A stretch of DNA of 61,355 nucleotides from Pilasporangium apinafurcum (Eukaryota > Oomycota > Peronosporomycetes > Pythiales > Pythiaceae): positions 1 to 61,355 of the forward strand of contig BCKE01000080.1 in assembly GCA_001600495.1 (NCBI GenBank), written 5' to 3'. Under the pieces are notes generated by a model that saw only the letters and a program-made list of their open reading frames with translations, made no database searches and was not told where the DNA came from. Positions 61,225 through 61,355 of the stretch are shown here, piece by piece. The translations under genes and the position numbers were made by a program. The stretch's first letter is position 1. Every line of letters starts with the position of its first letter.

Positions 61225-61355
61225 GATCATGTGAGATACCAAAATGCTGGTACCTCAGGGAGGATCTCCTGTTCTTTGTTTGGGTTCGACCTGATTAGTC
61301 AAGAATAGACAACCGCAAAGTGAGTATTCATTCTTGGGAAAGATGTTTCTAGCAG
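61225..61355 (-). mobile_element. TnpB/Fanzor-like element end, cut by the window edge
   Basis: The sequence matches 23129-23261 with few changes: the hairpin GATACCAAAATGCTGGTACC, then the DNA encoding KQRTGDPS and the tail on the minus strand. It continues toward the catalytic Asp region but ends at 61355. It shows that the end recurs at least three times in the window. Confidence 0.75.

Noticed and set aside
1-61355. CRISPR arrays, tRNA and rRNA genes
   Set aside because: I saw no regular spacer arrays, no cloverleaf-like stretch with a clear anticodon loop and GGTTCGA arm, and no rRNA sequence.

Overview
The window looks like nuclear DNA from an oomycete (water mould, stramenopile). The evidence is short GT-AG introns of about 60-100 bases, gene-dense housekeeping blocks next to transposon-rich stretches, secreted Thr-rich proteins, several large multi-pass membrane protein families, a kinesin-9 (flagellar) gene, and core promoter elements of the oomycete TCATTYY..CAWTTT type placed 35-38 bases before two start codons. 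The species cannot be named from the sequence. Scattered Ns and one 100-N scaffold gap show a draft assembly.

Left accessory region (1-31.6 kb). Two genes for secreted proteins with a Thr-rich linker (1728-3479 minus, 9635-11197 plus) have different N-termini. They lie inside a 2.5 kb inverted repeat that looks identical in both arms (609-3119 and 9806-12316) and runs past the genes into a decayed gene for a membrane plus leucine-rich-repeat protein. Two full-length members of that family form a convergent pair (16388-18574 plus, 20522-22648 minus) around a broken Fanzor/TnpB-like element. Two other large membrane proteins (4066-6306 and 24085-27267, both minus), a frameshifted secreted Gly/Tyr/Trp-rich protein and a coiled-coil protein are also here. 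The rest is transposon debris: two Tc1/mariner copies, one PIF/Harbinger-like copy and several Fanzor/TnpB-like fragments of at least two lineages.

Housekeeping block (31.8-46 kb). In order: 26S proteasome ATPase Rpt1, an amino-acid/polyamine (APC) permease, a Rab5-type GTPase, the mitochondrial ATP synthase OSCP subunit, TFIIA gamma, the exosome subunit Rrp45/EXOSC9 (divergent from TFIIA gamma across 182 bases), a kinesin-9 motor and an acidic, Ser-rich protein ending in a helix-turn-helix. I placed introns in Rpt1, Rab, EXOSC9 and the kinesin from reading frame and splice sites.

Right array (46.4-59.6 kb). Seven paralogues in one cluster, three on the minus strand and then four on the plus strand, encode a PX-like phosphoinositide-binding domain carrying a conserved H-x-C-x3-C insertion, then an acidic Ser-rich linker and, in the intact copies, a C-terminal RING-H2 finger. 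The RING is intact in three or four copies, degenerate in one or two and lost in two. This predicted family of membrane-targeted ubiquitin ligases is the best candidate for an undescribed system. A Fanzor-like fragment interrupts the array, and another repeat copy runs off the right edge.
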